Part shown: positions 49,127 to 62,290 of the stretch, piece by piece | How the letters are laid out: each line of letters begins with the position of its first letter | How positions within the stretch are numbered: position 1 is the stretch's first letter | Assembly: GCA_019914995.1 (NCBI GenBank) | Contig: CM034142.1 | Coordinates: 3,677,031-3,741,030 of the forward strand | DNA length: 64,000 nt | Origin: Acanthochlamys bracteata | Lineage: Eukaryota > Streptophyta > Magnoliopsida > Pandanales > Velloziaceae | Direction of reading: 5' to 3' | Made by a program: the position numbers and the translations under genes | Notes under the pieces: model-generated | Database searches by the model: none | What the model saw: only the letters and a program-made list of their open reading frames with translations | What the model was told of the DNA's origin: nothing

Positions 49127-49180
49127 CTAAAAGACAAAGACAAGTACAGCAATAGCTACTCCAACAACAAGCTGCCACAT
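49127..49180 (-). pseudogene. Recurrent hydrophobic frame MWQLVVGVAIAVLVFVF in array 2
   Basis: Minus-strand ATG at 49180 opens 17 hydrophobic codons ending at TAG (49127-49129), which overlaps a GTAAGTAG donor-like site. Variants recur: MLQLVVGVAFVVLVFVL near 51770 and MWQLVVGVDVAVLVFVS near 53500. Further right the frame decays (an internal TAG near 61820). It could be a membrane tail anchor, or a signal-anchor exon that splices at GTAAGT. Either way the preserved pattern is of a membrane segment. Confidence 0.4.
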
Positions 49181-49646
49181 GGTGCTCAAAAAATTTACAC
49201 TTAGTGCTTACTAGCACGCGAAAGATATATCAATCTAACACGCTCTACATTTCTCAGTAATAAAGATTTTCTGTTATGAAATACTGGCATATCAAATCAA
49301 AAAAGCACAAAATCTTAATTTTACTATTTAAGACAAAAGCACATACGCAACTGAAGAATACATAACAAGTGAAGATGATATCGAACTAAATAATCTTCTC
49401 ATCTTCCATAATTTTAAAAGAAAATTAGTGATGTAATATTTCATTACGAATGCCTAACTTTTTCAAAAAGGCCAAGGAAGACGGATGCTAGAATGATATC
49501 GTTTCCAAATCTAATAACCCAAACATCAAACAATTGCTGCGAACTCTAACAACAAATGCAATATCCAAATTAAAATATACATACCATAGCGTCAACTTCT
49601 AGTTTAACGATATATAAAGTTGCAACCTAAACACTAAATTTCATTC

Positions 49647-50515
49647 ATGATCTCCAATCGATCTTCTCCCGTCAATAGCTGTCACTATAAAGTTAAACCA
49701 AATGAAAATAATTTGTTACATATTCAAATACAAAAGCAATTGCTGAAATGCTACACTCATCTTTTAATACTATTTACGTCAAGAACTTGTCCAAATTCGA
49801 CTACCGGAGTTATATAGAAAAAATTTTATTAAAGTCTGTGCTTCTCCAAAAAGTTGTTGTAAGAATGAGCGCCACATTCTGCTGTAAAAATCTGCAGGTT
49901 CTTGCAACATACAACATGCACGTATAATGGAACAATTGCTACTAATGAAATGTTTCAACCACAAAAAGGAAACAAAATATGTTTTGATAACTAATCACGA
50001 CCAACACCTTATTACATACCTTGTAGACAGCTCCCCTGAAGCTGCTACATGGTGCTCAAAAAGTTTACGTTTAGTCCTTACTAACAGGTGAAAATATATC
50101 AATCTAATATGCTCCACATTTCTCAATAATAAAGATTTCTGTTATGAGATACTAGCATATCAAATCTAAAAGTCACAAAACCATAACTTATCTTGCAAGA
50201 CAAAAGCAAATACGCAACTGCAGAATATATAACAAGTGATGATGATATCGAACTAATAATCGTCTCACCTTCCATAATTTTTTAAAAAAATTGGTGATGT
50301 AACATTTCATTACGAATAACAAACTTTTTCTACAAAAGTTGAAGGAAGACGGATGCTAGAATAATATGGTGTCCCAATGTAAACAACCTAAACATCAAAC
50401 AATCGCTACGAACTCTAACGACAACTGCAATATCCAAATTAAAATATACATACCATAGCGTCAACATCTAGTTTAACGATATACAAAGTTCCAACTTAAA
50501 CACTAAATTTCGTTC
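49647..50515. repeat. Array 2 short unit, 869 bp
   Basis: A unit with about 0.87 kb deleted. At about 50037-50045 the text jumps from the CAGCTCCC...AAGC block to the CTGC(T)ACATGGTGCTC block. AAGC occurs at both places, so a short-homology deletion is likely. Confidence 0.88.
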
Positions 50516-52260
50516 ATGACCTCCAATCGATCTTGTCCATCAATAGTTGTCACTATAAAGTTAAACCAAACGAAAATAATTTATTATATATTGAAAGAAA
50601 AAAGCAACTGCTTCAATGCTACACTCATCTTTCAATACCGTTTACATCAGGAACTTCTCCAAATTCGACTAACGGAGTTATATAGAAATCATTTGACTAA
50701 AGTCTGTGCTTTTGACAAGAAGTTGCCGCAAGAATGAGCGCCACATTCTGCTGTAAAAATCTACGGGTTTTGCAACACACAAGTTCCACATATAATGGAA
50801 CAATTGCCAGTAATGAAATGTTTTGATCACAAAATGAAAACAAAATATGTTATGCTAACTAGTCACGACCAGCACCTTATTACATACCTTGGAGACAGCT
50901 CCCATAAAGCGTGGCTAAAGCTATGTGACTACCGTAGTATTAAAATCTGCTGACTACCATCGGAAATCAAATTAGCTAAGAAAAACAAACAAAAAGTAAA
51001 CTATTGAGAAATTTCAAATTGAGAAGTTAAGCAAACCCAAATTAACCTAATTCCTCCAAATTTAGAAAAATATATCTTACTATACAAATCTATTTTTTAG
51101 ATCCTCCACTCAACGGAGTATTATATATTGAAGGAAAATTAATATGAGAAACATTCAAGTGATTGGATTCTAAGCTAACTTATATCTAATGTAAATCTTA
51201 GTTTGCTAAAATTGCTATCAATAATCTCAGCAATTATGAGGATAAAAACTAGAGTGACTATACATTACGTAAAAATTACAATCAAATGTTTTGACTAACT
51301 GATGTAGAAGTTCTCTAAAATGCAGACATATAGCATAAATAGATCTATTTAGCATGCCGTGCCATGTTCTTTACTTTGAATATAGACCATTTAATATATC
51401 AAAATTGTCATACAACTCAAATTAGAGTCTATAAAAGAATCAAATTGAGAACACAAAATTTATTTCTAGAGTACCTGTGAAAACTTTTGCATTACCCTTT
51501 AAACTAGCTAATTTTCAGCATAAGGATTAGCTTTGGAGATATGCGCATCTCCTAAATAGCCAGCTCCAGCAGAGAACGGATTGCTTCCTACTTTAAAAAT
51601 ATTCAAATTGCACACAATGACAGCTTTCACCTGTTAGAAAAAAAAACTTTCCTACGAAAATATCAAAACAAACGCACTAACTATGTTTTCAAGGTAAAGA
51701 GTTAAAACTGTTTAAATGATGAGTTTGCACTCACTACTTACTAAAGGACAAATACAAGTACAACAAAAGCTACTCCAACAACAAGCTGTAACATGGTGCT
51801 CAAAAAATTTACAATTAGCCCTTACTAACAGGAGAAACATATATCAATCTAATACGCTCCACATTTCTCAACAATAAAGATTTCTGTTATGAGATACTAG
51901 CATACCAAATCTAAAAGGCACAAAACCATAACTTATCTTGCATGACAAAAGCAAATAAGCAACTGCAGAATATATTACAGGTGAAGATGATATCGAACTA
52001 AATAATCTTCTCACCTTCCATAATTTTTAAAAGAAAATTAGTGATGTAATGTTTCATTACGAATGCCTAACTTTTTCCAAACAGGTCAAGGAAGACGGAT
52101 GCTAGAATGATATCGCTGCCCAATCTAATAAACCAAACATCAAAGAATGGTTGGGAACTCTAACCACAAATGTAATAACCAAATTAAAATATACATACCA
52201 TAGCGTCAACTTCTAGTTTAACGATATATAAACTTCCAACTTAAACACTAAATTATATTC
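50516..52260. repeat. Array 2 unit, 1745 bp
   Basis: A standard monomer. Confidence 0.9.
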
Positions 52261-53994
52261 ATGACCTCCAATCGATCTTGTCCCATCAATAGCTGTCATT
52301 ACAAAAATAAATCAACCGAAAATAATTTGTTATATATTGAAATAAAAAAAACAACTGCTAAAATAATTTAAGACAGTTTACACCAAGAACTTACCCAAAT
52401 TTGACTGCCGGAGTTATATAGAAATAATTTGATTAAAGTCTGTGGTTCTCACAAAAAGATGCTGCAAGAATGAGCACCACATTCTACTATAAAAATCTGC
52501 CGGTTCTTGCAACATACAACTTGCACGTATATTGGAACAATTGCTAGTAATGAAATGCTTCAACCACAAAATGAAAAGAAAATGGCTTATGTATGACTAG
52601 TCACTACCAGCACTTTGTTACATATCTTGGAGACAGCTCCCGTAAAGCATGGCTAAAGCTATCTGCGTATCATAGTATTAAAATCTGCTGACTATTATCG
52701 AAAATCAAATTAGATAAGAAAAGCAAATAAAAACTAATCTATTGAGAAATTTCGGATTTAGAAGTTAAGCGAACCCAGAGTTAGCCTAATTCCTAAAAAT
52801 TTAGAAATATATATTTTACTTTACAAATCTATTTTTTAGATCCTCCCCTCAATGGAGTATTATGTATTGAAAAGAAATTAATATGACAAACATTGAAGTG
52901 TTAAGATTTTAAGCTAACTTATATTGATCTAAATCGTAATTCGCTAAAATTACAATTCAATAATCTCAGCAATTATGAGGATAAAAACTAGAGTGATTAT
53001 ACAATACGTAAATATTAGAATCAAATGTTATGACTAACTTTTGTAGAAATTCTCTAATATGCCGACATATAGCATAAATAGATCTATCGAGCATGCCGTG
53101 CCATGTTCTTTACTTTGAACATAGACCATTTAATATATAAAATATCTAAAACAACTCAAACAAGAATCTAAAAGAATCAAATTGAGAATACAAAAGTTAA
53201 TTCGAGAGTACCTGTGACAACTTTTGAATTACCTTTCAAACAATCTGATTTTCAGCATAAGGCAATTGCGCTGGAGATGTACGCATCACTTAAACAGCCA
53301 GCTCTAGCAGAAAACATATTGCTTCTACTTTAAAAATATTCAAATTGCACACGATGACAGCTCTACCTGGTAGAAAGAAAACTTTCCTACGAAAATCTCA
53401 AAACCAATGCATTAACTATGTTTTCAAGGTAAAGAATTAAAATTGTTTAAATGATGAGTTTATACTCGCTACTTACTAAGAGACAAAGACAAGTACGGCA
53501 ACATCTACTCCAACAACAAGCTGCCACATGGTATGCAAAAAATTTGCATTTAGTCCTTACTAGCACGCGAAAGATATATCAATCTAATACGCTCTACATT
53601 TCTCGGTAATATGGATTTATGTTATGAGGTACTAGCATATCAAATCTAAAAGCACAAAACCATAACTTATCTTGCAGGACGAAAGCAAATACAAAACTGC
53701 AGAATACATAACAAGTGATGATGATATCGAACTAAATAATCATCTAACCTTCCATATTTTTTTAAAAAAACTTGGTGATGTAAATTTCATTACGAATAAC
53801 AAACTTTTTCTGAAAAGGTGATGGAAGACAGAGGCTAGAATAATATCGTGTCCCAATCTAAGCAACCCAAACATCAAACAATTGCTGCGAACTCTAACAG
53901 CAAATGTAATATCCAAGTTAAAATATACATACGATAGCGTCAACATCTAGTTTAACGATATACAAAGTTCCAAGTTAAACACTAAATTTCATTC
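52261..53994. repeat. Array 2 unit, 1734 bp
   Basis: A standard monomer with a well-preserved exon-like segment C (53212 to about 53325, minus strand). Its donor is CACAG/GTACTCTC. Confidence 0.9.
53212..53325 (-). pseudogene. Exon-like segment C of array 2
   Basis: Minus strand: an acceptor-like TTTAAAGTAG, then about 114 bases, then donor CACAG/GTACTCTCG. In the sister unit at about 59462-59530 one frame reads FSARAGCLGDAYISSAIALC before a TGA, and parts of that frame (SAGAG, LGDA.IS) recur in other units. The protein is not recognised. The stop is shared by many copies, so the ancestor of the array was probably already non-coding. Confidence 0.4.
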
Positions 53995-56296
53995 ATGACC
54001 TCCAATCGATCTTGTCCCATCAATAGCTGTCACTATAAAAATAAATCAAACGAAAATAATTTGTTATATATTGAAATAAAAAAACAACTGCTAAAATGCT
54101 ACACTCATCTTTTACTACTGTTTACATCAAGAACTTGTACAAATTCGACTAACGGAGTTATATAGAAATAATTTGATTAAAGTCTATGGTTCTGACAAAA
54201 AGTTGCTGCAAGAATTAGCACCACATTCTGCTATAAAAATCTGCCGGTTCTTGCAACATACAACTTGCACATATAATGTAACAGTTGCTAGTAATGAAAA
54301 TTTGCAAACACAAAATGAAAACAAAATATGTTATGATAGCTAGTGACGACCAGCACCTTATTACATACCTTGTAGATAGCTCTCGTAAAGCATGGCTAAA
54401 GCTATGTGCCTATAGTAGTGTAAAAATCTGCTGACTACCATCGGAAATCAAATCAGCTATGAAAAACTAGCAAAAAGTAAACTATTGAGAAATTTCGGAT
54501 TGAAAAGTTAAGCAAACCCAAATTAGCCTAATCCCTCCAAATTTAGAAAAATGTAATTTATTCTACAGATCTATTTTTTAGATCCTCTCCTCAACGGAGT
54601 ATTAGGTATTGAATGAAAATTAATATGAGAATAATAATTGGATTTTAAGCTAACTTATATCTGATGTAAATAGTAGTTTGCTAAAATTACTATTCAATAA
54701 TCTAAGCAATTACGAGGATGAAAACTAAAGTGACTATACATTACGTAAAAATTACAATCAAATGTTTTGACTAACTGATGTAGAAGTTCTCTAATATTCT
54801 GACATATAGCATAAATAGATCTATTTAGCATGCCGTGCAATGTTCTTTACTTTAAACATAGACCATTTAATATATCAAAACTGTCATACAACTCAAATTA
54901 GAGTCTGTAAAAGAATCAAATTGAGAGTACAATATTTATTTCGAGAGTACCCGTGAAAGCTTCTGCATTACCCTTCAGACAAGCTGATTTTCAACATAAG
55001 GCAATTGTGTTGGAGATGTACGCATTTCTAAACAGCAAGCTCCAGCAGACAACAGATTGCTTCCTACTATAAAAATATTTCATTTGCACAGGACGACAGT
55101 TTGCACCTGATAGAAAAAAAACTTCCCTACTAAATTCCAAACCAACGCACTAACTTTGTTTCCAAGGTAAAGAATTAATTTTGTTTAAAGGATGAGTTTA
55201 CGCTAGCTACTCACTAAAACACAACGGCATGTACATCATCAGCTACTCCAACAACTAGCTGCAACATGGTGCTCGAAAAAATTAAATTTAGTCCTTGCTA
55301 ACATGCAATAGAAACATCAATCCAATACGCTCCACATTTCTCAACAATAAAGATTTCTGTTATGAGATACTAGCATATCAAATCTACAAGGCACAAAACC
55401 ATAACTTATCTTGCAAGACAAAAGCAAATAAGCATACATAGACTTCTTAATATATAAAACTTCTCAAACAACTGAAATTAGAATCTATAAAAGAATCAAA
55501 TTGAGAATACAAAAGTTAATTCAAGAGTACCTGCGACAACTTTTGCATTACCCTTCAAATAAGCTGATTTTCAGCATAAGGCAATTGCGTTGGAGATGTA
55601 TGCATCTCCTAAACAGCCCGCTCTAGCAGAAAACAGATTGCCTCTCACTTTAATAATATTCAAATTGCACACGATGACAGCTCTCACCTGGTAGAAAAAA
55701 AACATTCCTTTGAAAATCTCAAAACCAACGCATTAACTTTGTTTTCAAGGTAAAGAATTAATTTTGTTTAATGGATGAGTTTACGCTCGCTACTTACTAA
55801 AAGACAAAGGCATGTACATCATCAACTACTCCAACAACTAGCTGCAACATCATGCTCAAAAAATTTACATTTAGTCCTTACTAACATGCAACAGATACAT
55901 CAATCTAATACGCTCCACATTTCTCAATAATAAGGATTTCTGTTATGAGATACTAGCATATCAAATCTAAAAGCCACAAAACCATAACTTATCTTACAAG
56001 ACAAAAGCAAATAAGCAACTGCAGAATATATGACAAGTGAAGATGATATCGAACAAAATAATCTTCTCACCTTCCATAATTTTTAAAAGAAAATTAGTGA
56101 TGTAATATTTCATTACGAATGCCTAGGACGACAGATGCTAGAATGATATCATTTCCCAACCTAATAACCCAAACATCAAAGAATGGCTGTGAACTCCAAC
56201 AACAAATTCAATATACAATTTAAAATATACATACCATAGCATCAACATCTAGTTTAACGATATACAAAGTTCCAACTTAAACACTAAATTTCATTC
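53995..56296. repeat. Array 2 long unit, 2302 bp
   Basis: A standard unit plus a back-jump at about 55432 (CAAATAAGCA/TACATAGACTTC), which repeats about 0.56 kb of the same monomer. Confidence 0.88.
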
Positions 56297-58041
56297 ATGA
56301 CCTCCAATCGATCTTGTCCATCAATAGTTGTCACTATAAAGTTAAACCAACCGAAAATAATTTATTATATATTGAAAGAAAAAAGCAACTGTTGAAATGC
56401 TATACTCATCTTTCAATACCGTTTACATCAAGAACTTCTCCAAATTCGACTAACGGAGTTATATAGAAATCACTTGACTAAAGTCTGTGCTTTTGACAAG
56501 AAGTTGCCGCAAGAATGAGCGCCACATTCTGCTGTAAAAATTTGCGGGTTCTTGCAACACACAAGTTCCACATATAATGGAACAATTGCTAGTAATGAAA
56601 TGTTTCAACCACAAAATGAAAACAAAAAATGTTATGATAACTAGTCACGACCAGCACCTTATTACATACCTTGGAGACAGCTCCCGTAAAGCATGGCTAA
56701 AGCTATGTGACTACCGTAGTATTAAAATCTGCTAACTACCATCGGAAATCAAATTAGTTAAGAAAAACAAACAAAAAGTAAACTATTGAGAAATTTCAAA
56801 TTAAGAAGTTCAGCAAACCCAAATTAACCTAATTCCTCCAAATTTAGAAAAATATATCTTACTATACAAATCTATTTTTTAGATCCTCCACTCAATGGAG
56901 TATTATGTATTGAAGGAAAATTAATATGAGAAACATTGAAGTGATTGGATTTTAAGCTAACTTCTATCTAATGTAAATCTTAGTTTGCGAAAATTACTAT
57001 TCAATAATCTCAGCAATTTTGAGGATAAAACTAGAGTGACTATACATTACGTAAAAATTACAATCAAATGTTTTGACTAACTGATGTAGAAGTTCTCTAA
57101 TATGTAGACATATAGCATAAATAGATCTATTTAGCATACCGTGCCATGTTCTTTACTTTGAACATAGACCACTTAATATATCAAAATTGTCATACAACTC
57201 AAATTAGAGTCTATAAAAGAATCAAATTGAGAATACAAAATTCATTTCCAGAGTACCTGCGAAAACTTTTGCATTACCCTTTAAACCAGCTAATTTTCAG
57301 CATAATCATTAGCTTTGGAGATGTACGCATCTCCTAAACAGCCAGCTCCAACAGAGAACGGATTGCTTCCTACTTGAAAAATATTAAAATTGCACACGAT
57401 GACAGCTTTCACCTGTTAGAAAAAAAAACTTTCCTACGAAAATATCAAAACAAACGCACTAACTATGTTTTCAAGGTAAAGAGTTAAAACTGTTTAAATG
57501 ATGAGTTTACACTCACTACTTACTAAAGGACAAATACAAGTACGGCAAAAGCTACTCCAACAACAAGCTGCAACATGGTGCTCAAAAAATTTACGTTTAG
57601 TCCTTACTAACAGGAGAAACATATATCAATCTAACACGCTCCACATTTCTCAACAACAAAGATTTCAGTTATGAGATACTAGCATATCAAATCTAAAAAG
57701 CACAAAACCATAACTTATCTTGCAAGACAAAAGCAAATACGCAACTGCAGAATATATAACAAATGATGATGATATCGAACTAAATAATCTTCTCACCTTC
57801 CAAAATTTTTTTAAAAATTGGTGATGTAATATTTCAATACGAATAACAAACTTTTTCTGAAAAGGTGAAGGAAGACGGATGCTAGAATAGTATCGTGTCC
57901 CAATCAAAACAACCCTAACATCAAACAATTGCTGCGAACTCTAACGACAAATGCAAAATCCAAATTAAAATATACATACCATAGCATCAACATCTACGTT
58001 AACGATATATAAAGTTCTAACTTAAACAATAAATTTCATTC
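56297..58041. repeat. Array 2 unit, 1745 bp
   Basis: A standard monomer, closest to the one at 50516. Confidence 0.9.
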
Positions 58042-60209
58042 ATGACCTCCAATCAATCTTGTCCCATCAATAGCTGTCATTACAAAAATAAATCAAGCGA
58101 AAATAATTTGTTATATACTGAAATAAAAAAAACAACTGCTAAAATAATACACTCATCTTTTAAGACTGTTTACACCAAGAACTTGTCAAATTTGACAACC
58201 GGATTTATATAGAAATAATTTGATTAAAGTCTGTGGTTCTCACAAAAAGTTGCCTCAAGAATGAGCACCACATTGTACTGTAAAAATCTACCGGTTCTTG
58301 TAACATACAACTTGCACGTATATTGGAACAATTGCTAGTAATGAAATGCTTCAACCACAAAATGAAAAGAAAATAGCTTATGTACGACTAGTCACTACCA
58401 GCACTTTGTTACATATCTTGGAGACAGCTCCCCTAAAGCTATCTGCGTACCATAGTACTAAAATCTGCTGACTATTATCGAAAATCAAATTAGATAAGAA
58501 AAGCAAATAAAAATTAATTTATTGAGAAATTTTGGATTTAGAAGTTAAGCAAACCTAAAATTAGCCTAATTCCTCAAAATTTAGAAATATATATCTTACT
58601 CTACAAATCTATTTTTTAGATCCTCCCCTCAACGGAGTATTATGTATTGAAAAAAAATTAATATGACAAACATTGAAGTGTTAAGATTTTAAGCTAACTT
58701 ATATCTGATGTAAATCGTAATTCGCTAAAATTACAATTCAGTAATCTTAGCATTTATGAGGACAAAAACTAGAGTGACTATACATTACGTAAGTACTACA
58801 ATCAAATGTTATGACTAACTGTTGTAGAAATTCTCTAATATGCCGACATATAGCATAAATAGATCTATCGAGCATGCCGTGCCATGTTCTTTACTTTGAA
58901 CATTGACCATTTAATACATAAAACATCTAAAACAACTCAAATAAGAATCTAAAAGAATCAAATTGAGAATACAAAAGTTAATTCGAGAGTACTGGACAAC
59001 TTTTGCATTACCCTTCAAACAAGCTGATTTTCAGCATAAGGCAATTGCGCTGGGATGTACGCATCTCCTAAACAGCCAGCTCCAGCAGAGAACGTATTGC
59101 TTCTACTTTAAAAATATTCAAATTGCACACGATGACAGCTTTCACCTGTTAGAAAAAAAAACTTTCCTACGGAAATATCAAAACAAACGTAAAGAGTTAA
59201 AATTGATTAAATGATGAGTTTACACTCACTACTTACTGAAGGACAAATACAAGTACGGCAAAAGCTACTCCAACAACAAGCTGCAACATGGTGCTCAAAA
59301 GATTTACATTTAGTCCTTACTAACAGGAGAAACATATATCAATCTAACACGCTCCACATTTCTCAACAACTCAAATAAGAATCTAAAAGAATCAAATTTA
59401 GAATAGAAAAGTTAATTCGAGAGTACCTGTGACAACTTTTGCATTACCCTTCAAACAAGCTGATTTTCAGCATAAGGCAATTGCGCTGGAGATGTACGCA
59501 TCTCCTAAACAGCCAGCTCTAGCAGAGAACGTATTGCTTCTACTTTAAAAATATTCAAATTGCACACAATGACAGCTCTACCAGGTAGAAAGAGAACTTT
59601 CCTATGAAAATCTCAAAACCAACGCACTAACTATGTTTTCAAGGTAAAGAATTAAAATTGTTTAAATGATGAGTTTGTACTCGCTACTTACTAAGAGACA
59701 AAGACAAGTACGGCAACAGCTACTCCAACAACAAGCTGCCACATGGTGCTTTAAAAAATTTACATTTAGTCCTTAGTAGCACGCGAAAGATATATCAATC
59801 TAATACGCTCTACATTTCTCGGTAATATAGATTTATGTTATGAGGTACTAGCATATCAAATCTAAAAGCACAAAACCATAACTTATCTTGCAAGACAAAA
59901 GCAAATACACAACTGCAGAATACATAACAAGTGAAGATGATATCGAACTAAATAATCTTCTCATTTTCCATAATTTTTAAAAGAAAACTTGTGATGTAAT
60001 ATTTCATTACAAATGCCTAACCTTTCCAAAAAGCCCAAGGAAGACGGATGCTAGAATAATATCGTTCCCAAAACTAATAACCCAAACATCAAACAATGGC
60101 TGCGAACTCTAACAACAAATGCAATATCCAAATTAAAATATACATACCATAGTGTCAACATCTAGTTTAACGATATACAAAGTTCCAAGTTAAACACTAA
60201 ATTTCATTC
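58042..60209. repeat. Array 2 long unit, 2168 bp
   Basis: A standard unit plus a back-jump at about 59365-59370 (CTCAACAACTCAAATAAG), repeating about 0.43 kb. CAACAA is shared at the join. Confidence 0.88.
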
Positions 60210-60566
60210 ATGACCTCCAATCGATCTTGTCCCATCAATAGCTGTCACTACAAAAATAAATCAAACGAAAATAATTTGTTATATATTGAAATAAAAAAAA
60301 CAACTGCTAAAATGCTACAATCATCTTTTACTACTGTTTACATCAAGAACTTGTACAAATTCGACTACCGGAGTTATATACAAATAATTTGATTAAAGTC
60401 TGTGGTTCTGACAAAAAGTTGCCGCAAGAATGAGCACCACATTCTGCTATAAAAATCTGCCGGTTCTTGCAACATACAACTTAAACACTAATTTTCAAAC
60501 TAGCATAGCGTCAACTGCTAGTTTTAACGATCTACAAAGTTCCAACATAAACACTAATTTTCATGC
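60210..60566. repeat. Array 2 remnant unit, 357 bp
   Basis: At about 60480 the text returns from CTTGCAACATACAACTT to AAACACTAATTTTCAAACTAGCATAGCG. So only the first fifth of a monomer stands between two landmarks. Confidence 0.85.
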
Positions 60567-62290
60567 ATGACCTACAACAGATCTTGTCCCATCAATAGCT
60601 GTCACTATAAAGTTAAAGCAAACGAAAATAATTTATTATATATTGAAATAAAAAAGTAACTTCTGAAATGCTACACTCATTTTTTAATACTGTTTACATC
60701 AAGAACTTGTCCAAATTCGACTACTAGAGTTATATAGAAATAATTTGATTAATGCTAAGTTGCCGCAAGAATGAGCGCCACATTCTGCTGTAAAAATCTG
60801 CCGGTTCTTGCAATGCACAAGTTGCCCGTATAATGGAACAATTGCTAGTAATGAAATATTTCAACCACAAAATGGAAACAAAATATGTCATGATAACTAG
60901 TCACGACCAGCACCTTATTACATACCTTGGAGATAGCTAACGTAAAGCATGGGTAAAGCTATGTGCCTACCGTAGTATTAAAATCTGCTGACTATCATCG
61001 GAACTCAAATTAGCTAAGAAAAACAAACAAAAGTAACCTATTGAAAAATTTCGGATTAGAAGTTAAGCAAACCCAAAAATAGCCTAATTCTTCGAGAATT
61101 AGAAATATATATCTTACTTTGCAAATCTATTATTTAGATCCTCCCCTCAACGGACTATTATATATTGAAGAAAAATTAATATGGGAAACGTTGAAGTGAT
61201 GGGATTTTAAGTTAATACTTATATCTGATATAAATCTTAATTTGCTAAAATTACTATTCAATAATCTCAGCAATTATGAGGATAAAAACTAGAGTGATTA
61301 TACATTAGGTAAAAATTACAATCAAATGTTTTGACTAACTGATGTATAAGTTCTCCGATATGCTGACATATAGCATAAATAGATCTATTTAGCATGCCGT
61401 GCCATGTTCTTTGCTTTGAACGAAGGCCATTAATATGTAAAACGTGTCATAAAACTCAAATTAGAGTCTATAAAAGAATCAAATTGAGAATACAAAATTT
61501 AATTCGAGACTACCTGTGAAAATTTTTGCATTACCCTTCACGCAAGCTGATATTCAGTATAAGGCATTGCGTTGGAGATGTACGCATCTCCTAAGCAGCC
61601 AGCTCCAGCAGAGAATAGATTGCTCCCTACTTTAAAATTATTCAATTTGCACAGGATGACAATTCGATCCTTATAAAAAAAAAAAACTTCCCTATTAAAA
61701 TCCCGAAACCAACGCACTAACTTTGTTTTCCAGGTAAAGAATTAAAATTTTTTAAATCATGAGTTTACACTCGCTACTTACTAAAAGGCAAAGGCATGTA
61801 GAGCATCAGTTACTCCAACAACTAGCTACCACATGGTGCTCAAAAAATTTACATTTAGTCCGTACTAGCATGCAATAGATACATCAATCTAATACACTCC
61901 ACATTTCTCAACAATAAAAATTTTAGTTATGAGATACTGGAATATCAAATCCAAAAGCACAAAAGGATAACTTACCTTTCAAGACAAAAGAAAATACGCA
62001 ACTGTAGAATATACAACAAGTGAAGATGATATCGAACTGAATAATCTTCTTACCCTTTCATAATTTTTTTAAAAAAATTAGTGATATAATATTTCATTAC
62101 GAATGCCTAACTTTTCCGAAAAGGTCGAGGAAGTCGGATATATCGTGTCCCAATCTAACAACCAAAACATCAAACAATGGTTAAGAACTCTAACAACAGA
62201 TGCAACATCCAAATCAAAATATACAAACCATAGCGTCAACTTCTAGTTTAACGATATACAAAGTGCCAACTTAAACACTGAAGTTCATTC
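60567..62290. repeat. Array 2 unit, 1724 bp
   Basis: A standard monomer. It keeps a perfect minus-strand donor at about 61969-61978 (TTGAAAG/GTAAGTTATC) where most units read AAGATAAGTTATGG. Confidence 0.9.

Larger units (their letters stand above)
47722..49646. repeat. Array 2 first unit, at the left boundary
   Basis: The array starts abruptly at ATGCCTAACTTTTCC, directly after the single-copy sequence GAAATTCATGAA. From 47916 one full 1731-bp period follows. Confidence 0.85.
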
